From contig NZ_BNCJ01000001.1 of the NCBI RefSeq assembly GCF_014656415.1, forward strand, positions 393,414 through 457,413: a stretch of DNA of 64,000 bases, given 5' to 3'. Shown here piece by piece: positions 61,692 through 64,000 of the stretch (position 1 is the stretch's first letter; every line of letters begins with the position of its first letter). A model generated the notes under the pieces. It was not told where the DNA came from. It did no database searches and was given only the letters and a program-made list of their open reading frames with translations. Origin of the DNA: Seohaeicola zhoushanensis (lineage in GTDB: Bacteria > Pseudomonadota > Alphaproteobacteria > Rhodobacterales > Rhodobacteraceae). The translations under genes and the position numbers were made by a program.

Positions 61692-63140
61692 ATGGACATG
61701 CCTGCTCCCAATCCCGCCATTCTGGCCAAAAAGGCCCGCCTGGTCGAGCGGTTGAAACAGGTATTGCCCGATGATGCGGTGATTTCCGACGAGGCCGAGA
61801 CCCGCGCCTATGAATGCGATGCGCTGACCGCCTACCGCTGCCCGCCGCTGCTGGCGGTCCTGCCGTCGAGCACGCAGGAGGTTTCCGACATCCTGCGCAT
61901 CTGTCACGAGATGGGCGTGCCGGTGGTGCCGCGAGGCTCGGGCACCTCGCTGGCGGGCGGGGCGCTGCCCACCGCCGACAGCGTGATCCTGGGCGTCGCG
62001 CGAATGAACGCGGTGATCGAGACCGACTATGACAACCGCTTCATCCGGGTGCAGACCGGCCGGACCAACCTGTCGGTGACCGGCGCGGTGGAGGAAGAGG
62101 ACTTCTTCTATGCGCCCGACCCCTCGTCGCAGCTGGCCTGTGCCATCGCCGGGAACGTGGCGATGAACTCGGGCGGGGCGCATTGCCTGAAATACGGGGT
62201 GACGACCAACAACCTGATGGGCGTCACCATGGTGCTGATGGATGGCACCGTGGTCGAGATCGGCGGCGGGCATCTCGATGCGCCGGGGCTCGACCTGCTT
62301 GGCGTCATCTGCGGCTCGGAAGGGCAGTTGGGCGTCGTCACCGAGGCGACTCTGCGCATTCTGAAGAAGCCCGAAGGCGCGCGGCCGGTGCTGATCGGCT
62401 ATGACAGCAACGAGGTGGCTGGCGCCTGTGTGTCCGACATCATCAAGGCCGGGGTTTTGCCGGTTGCGATCGAATTCATGGACCGCCCCTGCATCGAGGC
62501 CTGCGAGGCCTTTGCCCATGCAGGCTATCCGATGTGCGAGGCGCTGCTGATCGTCGAGGTCGAGGGCAGCCCCGCCGAGATCGACGCGCAGCTTGGCCTC
62601 ATCAAGCAGATCGCCCGGACGCATAACCCGGTGGAGCTGCGCGAGGCCAGGGACGCCGACGAGGCCGGGCGCATCTGGCTGGGCCGCAAGAGCGCCTTCG
62701 GGGCGATGGGGCAGATCAACGACTACATGTGTCTCGACGGGACCATCCCGGTCAGCTCGCTGCCCTTCGTGCTGCGCCGCATCGGCGAGATGAGCAAGGA
62801 ATTCGGGCTGGGTGTGGCCAATGTCTTCCATGCCGGCGACGGCAACATGCACCCGCTGATCCTGTTCGACGCCAACAAGCCCGGCGACCTGGAGCTGTGC
62901 GAGGCCTTCGGGGCCGAGATCCTCAAGCTCTGCGTCGAGGCGGGCGGTTGCCTGACCGGCGAGCATGGCGTCGGCATCGAGAAGCGCGACCTGATGACCC
63001 ATCAATATGCGCCCGCCGACCTGGAGGCGCAGATGGCGGTCAAGGACGTCTTCGACCCGGCCTGGCTGCTGAACCCGGCGAAGGTGTTTCCGCTGGCCGC
63101 CTCCGAGACGCGGCGCGCGGTGCGGCTGGCCGCCGAATAG
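61692..63140 (+). CDS. glcD: Glycolate oxidase FAD-linked subunit GlcD
   Basis: Oxidises glycolate to glyoxylate as part of the GlcDEF membrane-associated complex. 482 residues. The FAD-binding PCMH-type domain has VPRGSGTSLAGGALPT near residue 90, then SQLACAIAGNVAMNSGGAHCLKYG (about 157-180). The C-terminal half has GLGVANVFHAGDGNMHPLI and GGCLTGEHGVGIEKRDLM. ATG at 61692 has GGAGA upstream and starts MDMPAPNP; the frame opens earlier across the palindrome. glcE follows after 59 nt. Glycolate released by phytoplankton is a common marine carbon source. Confidence 0.96.
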   Translation: MDMPAPNPAILAKKARLVERLKQVLPDDAVISDEAETRAYECDALTAYRCPPLLAVLPSSTQEVSDILRICHEMGVPVVPRGSGTSLAGGALPTADSVILGVARMNAVIETDYDNRFIRVQTGRTNLSVTGAVEEEDFFYAPDPSSQLACAIAGNVAMNSGGAHCLKYGVTTNNLMGVTMVLMDGTVVEIGGGHLDAPGLDLLGVICGSEGQLGVVTEATLRILKKPEGARPVLIGYDSNEVAGACVSDIIKAGVLPVAIEFMDRPCIEACEAFAHAGYPMCEALLIVEVEGSPAEIDAQLGLIKQIARTHNPVELREARDADEAGRIWLGRKSAFGAMGQINDYMCLDGTIPVSSLPFVLRRIGEMSKEFGLGVANVFHAGDGNMHPLILFDANKPGDLELCEAFGAEILKLCVEAGGCLTGEHGVGIEKRDLMTHQYAPADLEAQMAVKDVFDPAWLLNPAKVFPLAASETRRAVRLAAE

Positions 63141-63169
63141 GGGCCTTGCCCCTCTGGGCCTGCGGCCCA

Positions 63170-63199
63170 TTCACCCCGAGTATTTGGAAAGAGAAGAAG
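63170..63199 (+). repeat. Intergenic CACCCCGAGTATTTGG-type motif
   Basis: Between glcD and glcE lies ATTCACCCCGAGTATTTGG followed by AAAGAGAAGAAG, ending at the glcE ATG. I recall nearly identical CACCCNGAGTATTT...AAAGAGAAGA strings before many Rhodobacteraceae genes, where they supply the ribosome-site region. It occurs once in this window, so the repeat nature cannot be shown here. Confidence 0.3.
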
Positions 63200-64000
63200 A
63201 TGCAGGCACCACGGAGCGAGGAGGAGCTGTCCGACATCGTCCGCTCGGCGCGGGGGCCGCTGGCGATCCGGGGTGGCGGCACGCGCGGGCTGGCGGTGGC
63301 GGGCGAGGTGCTGGAAACCGGCGGGCTGTCGGGGATCAGCCTCTATGAGCCGGGCGCGCTGACGCTGGTGGCGCGGGCGGGCACACCGCTGGCCGAGATC
63401 GAGGCGGCGCTGGCGGCCGAGGGGCAGCGGCTGGCCTTCGAGGTGCCGGACCTGCGCGCGCTGCTGGGGACGAGCGGCGAGAGCACCATCGGCGGGGTGG
63501 TGGCGACCAATGCCAGCGGGCCGCGTCGGGTGAGCTTTTTCGGGGCCTGCCGCGACAGCCTGCTGGGCGTGCGCCTTGTCGATGGCGCCGGTAACATTGT
63601 GAAGAACGGCGGGCGGGTGATGAAGAATGTCACCGGCTATGACCTGGTCAAGCTGATGGCGGGCAGTCACGGCACCCTGGGCGTGCTGACCGAGGTTTCG
63701 CTCAAGGTGCTGCCGAGGCCCGAGGTGGCGGGGGTCCTCTCGATCGAGGGGCTGGGCGTGGCCGAGGCCGTGGCCGCGATGAGCGCGGCGCTGGGCACGC
63801 CCTGGGAGGTGACGGCGGCCTGCCATACCGATCTTGGGGCGAACGACCGGCCTTCGACCCAGTTGCGGATCGAGGGGATGGAGGATTCGGTCACCTATCG
63901 GCTCGGGAAGTTGAAGGCGCATCTGGCGCGCTTCGGCGAGGTGGAGACTGCGACCAGCGACAGGGTGGACTGGCCCTGGTTCCGCGATGTCGCCCGCTTT
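63200..64000 (+). CDS. glcE: Glycolate oxidase subunit GlcE (5' part, cut by window end)
   Basis: ATG at 63200 opens MQAPRSEEELSDIVRSARGP and stays open to the window end (267 codons). The FAD-binding part has IRGGGTRGLAV near the front, then SIGGVVATNASGPRR-like STIGGVVATNASGPRR and MKNVTGYDLVKLMAGSHGTLGVLTEVSLKVLPRP, all GlcE-like. The C-terminal part lies outside the window, so completeness is unknown. It is 59 nt downstream of glcD and probably cotranscribed; glcF is expected next but not seen. GAGAAGAAG supplies the ribosome site. Confidence 0.93.
   Translation, partial: MQAPRSEEELSDIVRSARGPLAIRGGGTRGLAVAGEVLETGGLSGISLYEPGALTLVARAGTPLAEIEAALAAEGQRLAFEVPDLRALLGTSGESTIGGVVATNASGPRRVSFFGACRDSLLGVRLVDGAGNIVKNGGRVMKNVTGYDLVKLMAGSHGTLGVLTEVSLKVLPRPEVAGVLSIEGLGVAEAVAAMSAALGTPWEVTAACHTDLGANDRPSTQLRIEGMEDSVTYRLGKLKAHLARFGEVETATSDRVDWPWFRDVARF

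Noticed and set aside
63200-64000. Truncated glcE pseudogene
   Set aside because: The frame is simply cut by the end of the window; no frameshift or stop is present.

Overview
The window reads as chromosomal DNA of an alphaproteobacterium in the Rhodobacteraceae (Roseobacter group). The basis is very high GC, the hemD / mitofilin-family / HemY cluster, an NDUFAF5-like methyltransferase, glycolate oxidase subunits glcD-glcE, and protein sequences that look roseobacterial throughout. Almost everything is core metabolism and housekeeping. A near-perfect parS-like 16-mer sits at the left edge, so this part of the chromosome may be near the origin.

Layout. 1-11 kb: parS-like site, mutS (-), maeB (+), a sulfotransferase-like gene, an HD phosphohydrolase, ahcY, and the minus-strand operon tsaD-gpsA-EVE protein. 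11-15 kb: hemD, a mitofilin-family protein and HemY, then tRNA-Thr(CGU), followed by about 450 bp holding a decayed IS481-family transposase fragment. 15-28.4 kb: a self-contained uptake and beta-oxidation locus. On the minus strand it has a TetR regulator, a thiolase and fadB. Divergently it has livHMGF, an acyl-CoA ligase, a substrate-binding protein and two acyl-CoA dehydrogenases. The two arms share one short region with overlapping promoters and a palindrome. 28.4-35.5 kb: a DUF1311 protein, a CDF cation transporter, a membrane histidine kinase, a small secreted protein, argG, and a divergent Hpt / receiver-PP2C phosphatase pair.

35.5-42 kb: Nudix, hslO, a CoA-pyrophosphatase Nudix, cca, a half ABC exporter and a TrmA/RlmD-type RNA methyltransferase. 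42-48.9 kb: two L,D-transpeptidases flanking a CAP-domain lipoprotein, two tandem 59-residue membrane peptides, hemH, an NDUFAF5-like methyltransferase, comF, grxC, a nitrilase-family hydrolase and a MarR regulator. 48.9-54.2 kb: ubiG, proline iminopeptidase, a compact SBP_bac_5 protein, a LysR/epimerase divergent pair and a membrane protein. 54.2-64 kb: a structured 540-bp gap, leuD, an HdeD-like protein, leuC, a MscS channel, rsfS-rlmH, small secreted proteins, a DUF599 protein and the start of a glycolate oxidase operon (glcD, glcE cut by the window end).

No prophage, CRISPR array, plasmid module or recognisable defence system is visible. The unusual signals are mostly regulatory: the shared promoter/operator of the acyl catabolic locus, a coupled 14-codon leader ORF before livH, a probable CTG start for rsfS, a perfect palindrome before glcD, and several strong unexplained hairpins. 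The most distinctive protein-level feature is the tandem pair of tiny signal-peptide/transmembrane proteins between the L,D-transpeptidases and hemH.
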